From: SKKY01 sp965228015
Lineage (GTDB): Bacteria; Bacillota; Peptococcia; Peptococcales; SKKY01
DNA length: 64,000 bases
NCBI GenBank assembly: GCA_965228015.1
Contig: OZ245787.1
Coordinates: 124,001-188,000, forward strand
Reading direction: 5' to 3'
The position numbers were made by a program, and so were the translations under genes. The first letter of the stretch is position 1, and every line of letters begins with the position of its first letter. The notes under the pieces are model-generated. The model did not search any database, was not told the origin of the DNA, and saw nothing but the letters and a program-made list of their open reading frames with translations. This document shows positions 1-11,497 of this stretch, piece after piece.

Positions 1-476
1 TTTCTAATATTTACGATAATTGCATTACTTTTTTCCGGATGCAGCTCTCAGAAGACCGAGGTTGAAGAACCAGAACAAAACAGAGACGTTCTTTACCAGG
101 TCTCAATCCTTAATGCCTTAATGGAAGGTAATTTTCAAGGCACAGAGGAAAATGCATCCTTAAAAGAAAAAGGTGATTTTGGAATAGGAACTTTCCATTC
201 CCTTGACGGTGAGCTTGTAATGAGTGAAGGAAAAGTATATCAGGTTAATTATCAAGGAAAAGTTACTGAAATGGATGATAAGATAACGGTTCCCTTTGCT
301 GCAGTTACCTGGTTTGATAAAGATGGGACCAAGAATTTAACGGGAATTTCAAATTACGCAGAACTAACAAAAGCTCTTGATAAAATTAGAAGCAGTAATG
401 AACTATTTTATGCCTATAAGATTGATGGTAAATTTAGCTATATTAAAACAAGATCAGTCCCACCTCAGGAACAGCC

Positions 477-2025
477 GTTAGTGTAAAATAATTATGGGTA
501 AAAAACAAAAAAATATTAGAGCAACTCCTTATGTTACAATTAAATCGCTAAACCAAATCGCAAAAAAGGAGAAACTCTAATGAATAATATTATACATGAA
601 ATTGCAACTAAAATCAGTAAAGAAATAGCAGAAAATATGGAAACAACTTTAATTGAGGGAAATAATATATCTGAATTCATTTTAAAAACCAAAAAAATGC
701 TGGATGAAGTTGGGGTTGCAATTACAGAAAAAGTACTTGAAACTGTAGATATTTTAGTTAAAAAAGATTGTGCAAGAAAAAGAGACTGGAAAATAAAGGA
801 AACAAAGTCGAAGAAAAGTTTGGCGACGATATTTGGTGAAGTAACCTATAAAAGAACGTATTATGTTCATAAAATTACCGGTGAATATAAATACTTATCT
901 GATGAAGCTGTTGGTATTGAAGCAAATGACAGAATGGATATATTGCTAGAATCAATGTTAATAGAAGAAGCAATAGAGACACCATACAGAAAAAGTAGCG
1001 AAAAAATATCGAAGAATGTATATCTTACTAGTCAAACAGTAATGAATTCTATTAGAAAGCTTAAAGATATTTCTAATCATGCAGCACCAGTGAAAAAACT
1101 GATTCTCAAGCTAAGATTTTGTACATCGAAGCTGATGAAGATCATGTTTCACTTCAAAGAGGAACATGTGCCGAACCTAGATTAATTTATGTTCACGAAG
1201 GTAAGTGAAAGGTAAGTAAAGATAGATATGAATTAATAAATCCCAGATACTTTAGTGGTCTCTATCAAGATAGTGCTGATTTATGGCTTGAAGTAGCTGA
1301 TTATATTGATAGCAACTATGAAGAAGAAACTATCGAAAAGATATATTTATCAGGAGATGGAGCCAACTGGATAAAACAAGGCAAAGAATGGATTAAAGAT
1401 AGTATCTATGTTTTAGATAGATACTATTTGTCGAAATATATAAAGAAGGCAACTGCTCATATGAAAGGCACACACCAAATGATGTGGTATTACATAAATA
1501 CGAAAAGGAAAGATTTCGTAAAAGATTTATTCAAAGCAATAATTGAAGAAACAGAATCAGAAACAAAAAATAGAAGCAATAAAAGATGCTAGAAGTTATG
1601 TGTTAAATAATTGGGAAGGTATAATGAATCAATATGACCCGGATTATATAGGCTGTAGCACAGAAGGCCATATTAGTTATATATTATCTACAAGATTAAA
1701 TTCAAGGCCTCTAAGCTGGTGCAGAGAAGGTATTGATCAAATGTCACGTCTGAGGGCTTTTAAGGCTAATTCAGGTAATGTATATGATTTAGTAAAAGAA
1801 AGAAGCAAGAAAAACAGAAACAAGAATCATAAAATTAGAAAGCCGTATTATAAAAAAGCTACGAACCTAATATCAGATGAGAAATTCGGTAATGTGCCAG
1901 TAGTTTTAACTGGTAAGAGAACTTGGAAAAGAGAATTATTTAAAAGGATAGCGAGTGCGATTTAGCATGTAATACATACAAGGGGTTTTTTATTCTTTTA
2001 AAACCCATAATTAATTGACGCGATC
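477..2025 (+). mobile_element. ISLre2-family insertion sequence, copy 1
   Basis: An element of about 1549 bp with imperfect terminal inverted repeats (left end gttagtgtaaaataattatg; right end, reverse-complemented, gatcgcgtcaattaattatg). It is flanked by the perfect 9-bp duplication ggaacagcc, which fits ISLre2-family behaviour. Two near-identical copies lie at 51791-53342 and 55172-56723. A T-rich tract with an inverted ggggtttt/aaaaccc pair near the right end could act as a terminator for the transposase. The insertion disrupts the acetolactate decarboxylase gene. Confidence 0.9.
580..1965 (+). pseudogene. ISLre2-family transposase, broken (copy 1)
   Basis: The reading frame begins MNNIIHEIATKISKE after the Shine-Dalgarno sequence aaaaaggaga and matches the UPF0236/ISLre2 transposase type. 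Three lesions are visible. A poly-A run near 1098 is one base shorter than in copy 2, giving a frameshift. An in-frame TGA follows VHEGK near 1206. A second frameshift lies in a poly-A run near 1566, after which the C-terminal part (ARSYVLNNWEGIMNQ to the end at 1965) is read. The TGA and the last frameshift are shared with both other copies, so they predate their spread or are recoding sites. The first lesion is shared with copy 3 only. Confidence 0.85.
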
Positions 2026-2333
2026 GGAACAGCCATATCTATTGCTTTCTGAGGTTACAAAAAATCAACCAATTTTCGAATATGAAAATGTTGAAGGCTC
2101 ACTTATTGGTTTTTGGTGCCCTGACTATGTTGGACAGGTTAATGTGCCTGGATATCATCTGCATTTTCTTTCAGCAGATAAAACCATGGGTGGCCATTTG
2201 ATTGAAGTTACCGTGGAAGAAGGCACAGCTTTTTCCGATATTACTTCAGAGTTTTCAATGATGGTACCGGAGTCAATTGTTTCAGCAGATTTAGCTGACC
2301 CTAAAAAAGAAATTGAAAAGGTAGAAAAATAAT

Positions 2334-4804
2334 ATGAATGATAGAATCAGCACTGGCTTTAGTGGTTTTGATAAAGTAATAGACTATCTTCGTCTGGGAG
2401 ACAATGTTGTCTGGCAGGTTGATTCTGTTTCTGATTATAAAGAGATTATAGCTCCTTATGTAAAAAAGCTATTGAAGAAAAACGTAAGATTGTCTATATA
2501 CGCTTTGCAGACCATGAATCCCTTTTGGAAGAAGATAAAGATATTGAAGTAGTAGAAATAAATCCTGATACAGGTTTTGAAAATTTCTTAAAAGAAGTAC
2601 ATTTTCATTTGGAAAGAGAAGGGAAAAGGGTTTTTATGTTTTTGACTGCCTTTCTGAACTTTTAAAATATTGGTTTTCCGATTTAATGGTTGGAAATTTT
2701 TTCAAAGTTACCTGCCCATATCTTTACGAGCTGGATATGATAGCATATTTTGCTATCATTCGTAATAGTCATACCTACAGTACTATTGCCGGGATAAGAG
2801 AAACTACTCAGTTACTTCTTGATCTTCATAAAGTTGATGATAATTTATATATTCATCCCTTAAAAGTATGGCAAAGATACTCTCCGGAAATGTTTTTCCC
2901 CATTTAATACAAGAAGATAAAGCAGTATCCGTTACAGCCAGTACTGAAGCTGCTCAACTGTTTTCAAGAATCAGAAGGGCAGAAAACCGTCTGGATTACT
3001 GGAATGTAATGCTAGCCCAAGGTGACAAAAATACTCTTATGAAAATGCTTATTGGTCATAAATCAAGAATGTACGATTTATGTGATAAATATTTTACTCT
3101 CGAAGATATTTTATATATTGCCTCAAGAGAGGTGGGAACAGGTTTTATTGGGGGTAAAAGTGTTGGAATGCTTCTTGCCAGAAAAATTTTGGAAAAAGAA
3201 ACTCCAGAATCAGTCTACCCATTTCTAGAGCCTCATGATTCCTTTTATATTGGTTCTGACATATTCTATACATATCTTGTAGAAAATGGCTGGTGGAAAC
3301 TTAGAAGAAAACAAAAAAGTAAAGATGGCTATTATAAATATGCGGAAATATTAAGGGAAAAATTCCTTCATGGTAAATTCCCTCAGGAAATACAGGAACA
3401 GTTTATGCAAATGCTTGAATATTTTGGTCAATCTCCAATAATTGTTCGTTCCAGCTCGCTTTTGGAGGATAACCTTGGCAACGCCTTTGCAGGAAAATAT
3501 GAAAGTGTGTTTTGTGTTAACCAGGGAACCCCGGAAGAAAGATACGAAGCTTTTGAAAATGCTGTTCGTCAGGTTTACTCTAGTGTTATGAGTGAAGAAG
3601 CCCTTAGATACAGGATGAACCGAGGTTTATTTGATAAAGATGAGCAGATGGCTTTACTTGTACAAAGAGTTTCAGGGGATTGTCATGATGATGATTTCTT
3701 TCCCCACATTGCAGGGGTAGGAAATTCTTCTAATTTATATGTTTGGGATGACAGTATAGATATGGAGTCTGGAATGCTTAGAATGGTTCTTGGCCTTGGA
3801 ACTAGGGCGGTAGACAGGACCGAAGGAGACTATGTAAAAATTATTTCATTGGACCAGCCTCTTAAAACACCCTTAAGAACAAAAATGAAGAAAAAAGATT
3901 TTCCCAGCATCAGGTTGATGTTTTGTCCTTAAAAGATAATGCATTACTTAACAGAAAGTCGGAAGATATATTATCCAGAAATATAAAAACTGATGTAAAA
4001 ATGTTTGCCTCTTTGGATGTCAGCCGAATTAACAGACTCAATGAAGATAGTGAAGTAAATACCTCTTCAAGAACAATTAATTTTAACAGACTTTTAAAAG
4101 ATACAAATTTCCTAAATTTAATGAAAGAAATCTTAAAAACTCTTTCAAAAATATATGACTATCTAGTAGATATCGAATTTACAGGTAATTTTAATAAGGA
4201 TGGAGAATATAAAATAAATTTACTTCAATGCCGTCCCCTTCAAACAAAAGGATTAGGAAAATCTGTAAAAATTCCAAAAATCACTAATCCAGAAGAGTGT
4301 TTTTTTGCAAGCAAAGGAAATTTTATGGGTGGGAATATTAGAATCCCAATTGATTATGTTTTATTGGTTAAAGAACAGGAATATTTAAATTTAAAAGACC
4401 AGGAAAAATATTCCCTGGCAAGAGAAGTAGGGAAAATAAATGATGAGCTAAAGGGGAAAAAATTACTGTTTATTGCTCCAGGCAGATGGGGCAGCACCAC
4501 ACCCTCACTGGGAATACCTGTACATTTTACAGAAATAGCCAATATATCAGTATTATGTGAAGTATCTTCACAAAAATCCGGATTTATGCCAGAGCTTTCA
4601 TACGGGAGTTATTTCTTTCAAGATCTTGTAGAATCTGAAATATTTTATGCCGGAATTTTTGAGGGACAACAGGATGTAATTTTTAATTCATAATATATTT
4701 TAAAAAAGAAAAACCTGAAAGAATCCAAAGTACTTCACTTAGCTTCAACATCAGGAATGGAAATATTCTCTGATATAAAAACTCAACAACTACTTTGCAG
4801 ATAG
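2334..4804 (+). pseudogene. RecA/KaiC-like - PEP/pyruvate-binding domain protein (PPDK_N type), multiply frameshifted
   Basis: The N-terminal ~90 residues (RISTGFSGFDKVIDYLRLGD, then VVWQVDS) resemble a degenerate KaiC/RecA-like ATPase domain. The central part holds the PPDK_N nucleotide/pyruvate-binding fold (GGKSVGM near 3155, VRSSSLLEDN near 3444, FAGKYESVF), with a long C-terminal region. The reconstructed protein is over 800 residues. Lesions: four one-base contractions in A or T runs (near 2461, 2636, 2890 and 3895), and an in-frame TAA at 4691 followed by 37 more family-like codons ending in TQQLLCR at 4804. It follows budA by one base, so the two were probably co-transcribed. I recognise the architecture from clostridial proteins annotated as PEP/pyruvate-binding domain proteins; the substrate is unknown. 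Confidence 0.75.
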
Positions 4805-4813
4805 GGGATTAAT

Positions 4814-6723
4814 ATGAAAAATAATAATTTTGATTATAAAAAATATTACAAAAAAGCTTCGAAAAATTATATTGCAGTGTTTTTATTACTAATAATCCTG
4901 GTTATTGCTAAACATCTTATGGTTCAAACCCTTGTTTCAAATCAGGAAGAAAGTGCCAATCTTGTTAATATAGCCGGAAGACAAAGGATGTTGAGCCAAA
5001 AAATTACAAAAGAAGCCCTTTTAATAGCCAGAAATCAAACACCAAGAGAATTTGAGTATTATTCAGAAGACCTGGAAAAATCATTAACAGAATTTCAAGA
5101 AGCCCATTTATTTTTAACCCAAAGGGAAAATGATGAAGAGATAACAAAAATGTTTATTGAGCTAGAATCTTATTGTAATAATATTGTCAGCTCTGGAAAC
5201 CAGATTTTAAAAAACTTCTCTGATTATCAGCTGATACCTCCTGAAGCAGAGAAAATAAGACAGAATGAATTCTTTTTTCTTTTGATAATGGATGATATCG
5301 CTTTTCATTATGATGAAGATACCACCAAAGCTATTTCTGAAATAAGACTGACAAATAACTTCTTTATGAGCGTGATTGGAATTCTTTTTCTTTTTTTACT
5401 ACAATAATTATAAAACCAATTAATGAAACTATGAAAAAATCATTTTTAGAAATTCATGAGAATAGTACAAATATTATGCGTATGTTTAATACCATGAAAA
5501 ATCCTCTCTTTCTTATAAATAAAGATGGAGAAATAATTAGTGTTAACAAGGAAGGGAAGAAGTTAATAAATCAGTATGATTTTAATGAAAATAAAAACAT
5601 TATAAGCAAGAATATTAACTGGATTACTATAAATATAAAGGACATTATTGAAACAATAAATGCAGAAGGAAAAACAGATGAGTGCGAGGGGACAATAAAA
5701 GATCCTGAAGGTAAGGAACGATATGTTTCGGTTTCGGGTTTTGCCAGTATTTATAAAGGAGAAGATGTAATTTTTATTGCCTTGAATGATTTTACAGATC
5801 AGAAAAAAGCAGAAGAACAAATTATAGAAATCGCTACAAAGGATGGTCTTACGGGACTTTATAACAGAAGATATTTAGACATGATAATTGAAGATGAAAT
5901 AGAAAGGGCTGAAAGGTATGATATCCCCTTTTCTTTATTTATTCTTGACCTGGATCATTTTAAAAAAATAAATGATGACTGGGGACATTCTGTTGGAGAC
6001 ATAGCGTTAAAACAAACTGCAGAGATAATATTGAATAATATAAGATTGTCAGATATTCCGCTTAGAATTGGGGGGAGAAGAATTTATAGTATTAATGCCC
6101 CACGCTAATTTAGAAGGAGTTAAAAAAGCAGCAGAAAAATTAAGAAACGAAATAGAAAAGCCAATTCATCCAGTAGCAAGTAAGTATACTGCCAGTTTTG
6201 GAGTGGCAGAAAGAAGAAGAGGAGAAACATATCATCATCTTTATCAAAATGCTGATTCAGCATTATATAAAGCAAAAGATTCCGGCAGAAACAGAGTAGA
6301 GTCATTTATTGATGAAAATTTTGAATCAGCATCTCTTTACTGGAAAGATGCCTGGAACTGTGGTAAAGAAACCATTGATAATCAGCATAAAGAGCTTTTA
6401 TAATGTCCAGCAAGCTTTTGGAAAACTATGTTTTGACCCTGGATAAACAAGAAATACTCAAGTATCTTGATGATATACTTGAGTATTTAACAGAACACTT
6501 TAATTATGAAGAAAGAATTTTAGAAAAAATAAATTATAAAGATATATATAAACATAAAAATATTCACAGAGATATTATCAAGAAAGCATTTGAAGTCAGA
6601 CACAATATTGAAGATGGCATAATTGATCTTTCCAAGGCTTTTACTTTTCTTTTTGATGAAGTAGTTGTTGGTCATATGCTTAAAAAAGATACTAAATTTT
6701 TCCCTCAAATTAATAAAATATAA
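4814..6723 (+). pseudogene. membrane diguanylate cyclase: PilJ-type sensor - PAS - GGDEF - bacteriohemerythrin, frameshifted
   Basis: The order is: one membrane segment (residues ~18-38), a periplasmic nitrate/PilJ-like four-helix sensor with IAGRQRMLSQKITKEA, a second membrane segment, PAS (LFLINKDGEIISVN), GGDEF (DGLTGLYNRRYLD, then GGEEF), and a C-terminal bacteriohemerythrin with iron ligands in NQHKEL, HFNYEE, HKNIH and GHMLKKD. It should make c-di-GMP under control of an external ligand and bound O2/NO. Three homopolymer slips break it: poly-T near 5395, an extra G inside the GGEEF codons near 6071, and poly-T near 6395. The start is the ATG at 4814 after agataggggat. Domain calls are firm; the sensed signal is inferred. 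Confidence 0.85.
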
Positions 6724-6747
6724 TAATTAACAAGGAGCTGAAATAAT

Positions 6748-7566
6748 TTGTTTTCCCGAAAAAGCAACATATATTCATTGCTCTTTATATTACTAATATC
6801 AGTATTTATTTTGCTGTTGGCCAAAAATGATTTCTTTTCTGAAAAAGAACTGGAAATTAACATAGCGGGACTTTCTTCTGAGAAACTGGATGAAATTATT
6901 TCTCAAGCTGTATTATCCAGAGCAACAGGTTATATGGAGGGTGAATTTGTAACTGAAGGTCATATAATATTGGGTAAAGAAGAAAAGGAAAATAATGTAA
7001 AAGTTTACACAGTTGCCAGTTTGGGAGTATATGGCTTTGAAAATGGAATTTTTACCACAGTAATGGAATTTGAAGCAGATACTCAGGGAAAATGGGAGCT
7101 AAAGGAATACAAAGAGCCAATGGATGGTGGAGGCTATGGAGATTCCATTAAAAAAATGTTCCCCAAAAAAATATATGAAGAAATTTTTTCTGGGAATCAG
7201 GATTATTACGAAAAGTTGAAAGCCCAGCAAAAAGAACAAGCTCAAGTTTATCTGGATTCCATTGGAAGAGAGGCGGAAATACAACCAGGACACGTTGAAA
7301 AAACTCTTTCTAATATTAATGTTGAGGCCTCAAACAAATTATTTGCAGAACTTACAAAGTATGATGAATTTTTAAATAACTGTCCCTATTGGATCGGAAC
7401 AAGGGAAAAAATAGAGGAAGGCCAAAGATTCATTTACGAAACGAAACAAGAAAAAACTATTGAAGGCAAAGATATGATGATATACAGCAAGACCAATGAA
7501 AAAGGTGAAGTAATAGAAAAAAGAGAATATTTAATAGAAGGTTCAGAACCTGTATTGGTGGAGTAG
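6748..7566 (+). CDS. membrane-anchored protein resembling the extracellular tail of clostridial BlaR1/M56 sensors
   Basis: A 272-residue protein starting at TTG after caaggagctg. One N-terminal hydrophobic helix (residues ~10-26) anchors it; the rest is exported. The middle part (ILGKEEKE, VYTVASLGVYGFENGIFT, KEPMDGGGYGDSIKKMFP) matches the C-terminal domain found at the end of many clostridial M56/BlaR1-type antirepressor proteases. The protease part is absent here, so this is a stand-alone sensor-like domain. A strong terminator follows 29 bases later. The function is unknown; ligand binding at the cell surface is an inference. Confidence 0.6.
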   Translation: MFSRKSNIYSLLFILLISVFILLLAKNDFFSEKELEINIAGLSSEKLDEIISQAVLSRATGYMEGEFVTEGHIILGKEEKENNVKVYTVASLGVYGFENGIFTTVMEFEADTQGKWELKEYKEPMDGGGYGDSIKKMFPKKIYEEIFSGNQDYYEKLKAQQKEQAQVYLDSIGREAEIQPGHVEKTLSNINVEASNKLFAELTKYDEFLNNCPYWIGTREKIEEGQRFIYETKQEKTIEGKDMMIYSKTNEKGEVIEKREYLIEGSEPVLVE

Positions 7567-7594
7567 CAGAATTGTTAAAAGTAATATTTTTTCT

Positions 7595-7632
7595 AAGACC
7601 GCATATAAATAATATGCGGTCTTATTTTATTT
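7595..7632 (+). terminator. rho-independent terminator after the BlaR1-tail-like gene
   Basis: A 12-bp stem (aagaccgcatat / atatgcggtctt) with a short A-rich loop, followed by a T-rich tail. Confidence 0.85.
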
Positions 7633-7777
7633 TTTATAAAAAAGTTAAGTCCGTTTTTAGGGACAGGTCTTATGTTATGATTATTACTATGGAATAATTA
7701 TAGTTAATTAAACTATGTTAAATTAACTCAATATGATAAAATTTAGTAGTATTGATTTTTGAAAGGAGGTATTTCTT

Positions 7778-9165
7778 TTGTGGTGCAAGAAGTGTAAAAG
7801 GGAAAGCAACTATGAAAAATGTGAAATTTGTGACTCTGACACTGAAAAAGAAATACCGCAGGAAATTTATTGGTGTGATAGTTGTAAAGTTCCAATAATA
7901 AAAAATGCGAATGAAAGTAAAATAGAGATTTGCTCTAAATGTAATTCAAAAATGACATATATGACAACGGATATAAGACCTGTATTTCCAGAAGAAAGAT
8001 TGTTAATTGAATTATTAGTCGCTAAACCATTTGAATATAAAAACAAGTCTATTTGGGCCTCTAACAACAGATATTTTATTGATGGTAAAGCAAAAAAACT
8101 ATTAGTACAAAAGCTTATGAAAATGTGGATTTTGAAAAGATTAGAAATGATCTAGAAAAATATAGTGAACAAAATGATTATTTGTTTTTTTATAAAAATA
8201 TCGAAAAATTTATTTATGCTAATTCTTTAAGATTGAAGTATTTAACAGAAGAAGCATTTCAATTTATTAAAGAATCTGTAAAAAAGTTTTCTGAAGAAAG
8301 TATTGTAATTTCTTTTTCTGGAGGTAAAGATTCGACAGCATCTGCAGATCTAACAATAAGAGCTTTAAGTAACCCTAGTTTAGTATATATGTTTGGGGAT
8401 ACAACTTTAGAATTCCCTTTAACTTATGAATATGTTAATAGGTTTAGAGAGAATAATCCTAGAGCTATATTTAAAACAGCAAAAAATAAGGATCAAGATT
8501 TTTATTCTGTTTGTGAAGATATTGGTCCCCCAGCAAGAATGCTTAGATGGTGTTGCTCAATGTTTAAAACAGGTCCAATTACAAGAGTCTTGAATTCTTT
8601 TTATAAAGATAAAGATATAATCACCTTTTATGGGATTAGAAAGTGTGAATCGATCAGCAGAAGTAAATATAATAGAATAGAAGATAGTTCAGATGCTATA
8701 AAAATTCAAAAACAAACTGTTGCTTCGCCAATTTTTAATTGGATTGATTAGATATATGGCCATATATTTTTACTGAAAAAGTTGATTTCAATGATGCATA
8801 TAGACTAGGCTATGATCGTGTTGGGTGTTGGTGCTGTCCAAACAATAATTTAAGAGCACAATTCTATTAAAAATATATATGCCAGAACATTCAAACAAAT
8901 AGAGAGAATTCTTAGTTTCTTTTGCAAGAAGGATAGGCAAACCTGACCCAGAAGTTTATGTTGATACTGACAAATGGAAGGCAAGACAAGGTGGTAACGG
9001 TCTTGAAAGTTCAGAAGATGTAAAAATTAAGTTTAAAAATTATACTGCTAAAGAAAATGCAAAAATTTATGAAGTAAATCAAGATGTTGATGATTCTTTT
9101 TATAATTTATTTATACCATTCGGAAGACTAGCACCTGAATTAGGGCGAAAAATAATAAACGAAAT
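7778..9165 (+). pseudogene. PAPS-reductase-like (PP-loop) protein with zinc ribbons, decayed and cut off by an IS3 copy
   Basis: Starts at TTG after the strong site aaaggaggt. The N-terminus has two to three CxxC zinc-ribbon pairs (CKKC, CEIC, CDSC, CSKC). The PP-loop SFSGGKDSTAS lies near 8315, followed by RWCCSMFKTGP, the phosphoadenosine-phosphosulfate reductase family pattern. A downstream part reads WCCPNNNLRAQF and DKWKARQGGNG. Lesions: poly-A slip near 8098, poly-T slip near 8748, a slip near 8863, and TAG at 8900 where NK-Trp-REF is expected. The 3' end is lost at the IS border. Such proteins occur in sulfur transfer and in DNA-modification contexts (DndC-like), but no dnd partners are present, so I do not assign a role. 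Confidence 0.7.
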
Positions 9166-10418
9166 TGTAATGGTCAAGCATCTTTGTAACACTAAGTACG
9201 GAAAATCAGTTTATATTTCGTGCTTCAAATGGAGTCAGCCCTCCATTGTATGAATGAGGTCGAATGTGATTGTACCACACATAAACATATTTATTGATAG
9301 CTTCATCTAATTGTAGGTCGGTTTCAAATTTTTGGTGGTAAATAAGCTCTGACTTAAGTGATTTATAAAATTTCTCCATTGGAGCGTTATCATATGGGCA
9401 ACCTGTTTTACTCATGCTTTGCCTTATTCCTTGGCTTTTGCAGTACTCTACGAAAGCCCATGAGGTGAACTGTACCCCCTGATCTGAATGTAAGACTAAC
9501 CCTTCATCTGGGCTCTCTCTTTCAAGAGCTTTAGACAAGGTTTCTATTGCCAGATCTGAGTTGATTCATTTTGAGTTAACCGTTGCTATTGCTTCCCTTT
9601 TTGCTAAATCTATAATAGTACAATTATAACGCATTTTACCGTTTGTTAATCTTATATAGGTGAAATCAGTACACCATACTTTATTTCTTTCTGTGACAGA
9701 GAAATTTTGATTAAGAATATTGGGAAATACTTTGTTCTTTTCACCTTTTACATATTTGGGCCTTTTTCTTACAGTGATTGCATGCAGGTTTAATTCCTTG
9801 TTCATATACTTATGCGCTGTTGTCTTACTAATAAATATATTTTGCCTTGCAAGAAAAGTGACTATCCACCTATGGCCAATAATGCGTCCATTATTGTAAT
9901 AAATACTTTTTATGTTTTCTTGAACTTTAGCCTTTCCCTCACGATACGTGGATTTTCTGTTCTTTAAGTAATTGTAGTACATATTCGGAGAGAGGTTGAA
10001 TTTGCGGCATAACCAGCGCAATCCAAACTCAAGTTTATAGGCATCAATGAACCAATATACCACTAATCGATTTCCTTTGCGAAGAATGCCGCTGCTTTTT
10101 TAGGAAGTCATTTTCCTTTTAAAGTTCCATAAGCTTCTTGTTAAGCGCTCTATATTCCTCTGGTGATATTGCATTTTCTTTATTTTGTGGTTTTGTGTAA
10201 TGACATTCTTCGCTGTATTTTTTATCCATCCGGACATTGTTGATTTTGATACACCGTAGGTTGCAAAAAGATCACCAAGGCTTTTGCCTTTTAGATATTC
10301 ACGTACAACCTCCTTCTTGAATTCTAAATCGTAACGTTTGCTCATTTTGTAATCCTCCTAGTTCGAGTTTATTATATATTATCCGTACTAGGTGTTACAA
10401 CAAGACTATACCATTACA
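9166..10418 (-). mobile_element. IS3-family insertion sequence A, copy 1
   Basis: An element of about 1253 bp with ends tgtaatggt...accattaca and subterminal repeats tgtaacac(c/t)tagtacgg. Copies 2 (35584-36837) and 3 (42903-44155) are over 97% identical by eye. No matching 3-bp target duplication is visible (left flank aat, right flank atg), in contrast to copy 3. This copy may therefore sit at a recombination or deletion junction between the PAPS-reductase-like gene and the sigma-factor gene. Confidence 0.9.
9206..10345 (-). pseudogene. IS3-family transposase (OrfA + OrfB), broken copy 1
   Basis: OrfA (start 10345, MSKRYDLEFKKEVVREYL, helix-turn-helix) is frameshifted in a poly-A run near 10220 that is one base shorter than in copies 2 and 3. 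OrfB carries the rve/DDE integrase core (WCTDFTYIRL, LHSDQGVQFTS, NAPMEKFYKSLKSE). TGA at 9566-9568 replaces the TGG (Trp) seen at the same place in copy 2, splitting the core. Copy 1 cannot make a full transposase. Confidence 0.9.
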
Positions 10419-10420
10419 AT

Positions 10421-11493
10421 ATGAATAAACTAGAAATAGTAATTAATGATATTTTTTCTATATATAAATCAAAAGGTTTTGTGACTGAAGATGAAGTTGT
10501 AGAATTAATGACTATTAATAATGTATCAATAAAAAACATAGATATAATAATGGAAAAAATTATAGGATTAGGGGTAATTTTTTCTGACATTGAGTCAAAA
10601 AAAGATCAAGTAATAGATAAAGCCCAAATTGATTATGAAATAATTTATGATAGGATAATATTAATCTCACCAAGTCTAGGACCTCTAATTCTCTATTTTA
10701 GAGGTGTGAAACCACCACAAAATAGAGAATGGATTTCTTTAATCCCATAAGTAAAGGAAGATAATATATTCGCTATAAATAGGTTATTTGAAATGTATTT
10801 TAGAATGGTTTAAGTATTGCTTTAAATTTCCATTTGGAAGGTAATATTGACCTAGAAGATGCTATTCAAGAGGGTTCAATAGGTCTCATAAAAGGGATTA
10901 AAAAAATTGATTTTTCAAAACATGATTCACCTGCATCGTATTTTTCTTTTTGGATTATTCAACATATAAATAGAGCAATAAAAAATAGAGAAAGGATAAT
11001 TCGCTTACCAGTACATGTACATAATAAACTAAAGAAAATAAAGGATGAAGAAACAAAATATTATAATAAATATAATTGTACGCCAAAAACTAAGGAAATA
11101 TCAAAAGCTACTGGAATAGAAGAAGAAGAATTAGAAAATATTAAAAAATATTTTGAAGAATTAGTATCTTTAGAATATCTTATTCAACAAGAAACAGAAG
11201 GTAGTATAAATAGTCAATTCTATAACTTTGATAAATCACCTTTGGATATAGTTTTCGAACAATTATTGAAAAAGGATATCTATAAAATTTTAAATCTATT
11301 AAACCCTAGAGAGAAGGAAGTTATATTATATAGAATGGGCTTCATTGATAATAATCCTAAAACTCTTGAAGAAATTGGAAAAATTTTTAATGTAACACGA
11401 GAAAGAATTAGACAAATAGAAAGTAAAGCTATAAGAAAATTAAGACATCCTTCTAGAAGTAAATTTTTAAAAGATTATTACAGCCAACTTTAG
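10421..11493 (+). pseudogene. sigma-70 family factor, broken by one nonsense codon and one frameshift
   Basis: The N-terminal ~60 residues look like region 1.1. Region 2 follows (GNIDLEDAIQEGSIGLIKGI, YFSFWIIQHINRAI), then region 3 (TPKTKEISKATGIEEEEL) and region 4 (LNPREKEVILYRMG, TLEEIGKIFNVTRERIRQIE). Two lesions separate region 1 from region 2: TAA at 10748, where CAA (Gln) fits, and a poly-T contraction near 10808. The start codon lies 2 bases from the IS border, so the native promoter and possibly some 5' sequence were lost. A terminator follows at once. RpoD-like features suggest an alternative primary-type sigma factor; its regulon is unknown. Confidence 0.8.
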
Positions 11494-11497
11494 GCGT

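Larger units (their letters stand above)
1..2332 (+). pseudogene. budA: acetolactate decarboxylase (lipoprotein form), split by ISLre2-type element; 5' end outside window
   Basis: Converts 2-acetolactate to acetoin in the butanediol/acetoin branch of pyruvate fermentation. The reading frame is open from base 1. It begins with a hydrophobic stretch ending in a lipobox (LFSGC, Cys at bases 40-42), so the protein would be an exported lipoprotein. The family signature LYQVSILNALMEG follows, then GDFGIGTFHSLDGELV. The frame is cut at base 476. It resumes after the element, in the duplicated target site at 2026, as the C-terminal half with the metal-site motif VNVPGYHLHFLS and GGHL. The 9-bp target duplication ggaacagcc (468-476 and 2026-2034) proves that one gene was interrupted. 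The protein cannot be made as shown; excision would restore it. Family assignment is firm; secretion is inferred from the lipobox. Confidence 0.9.
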
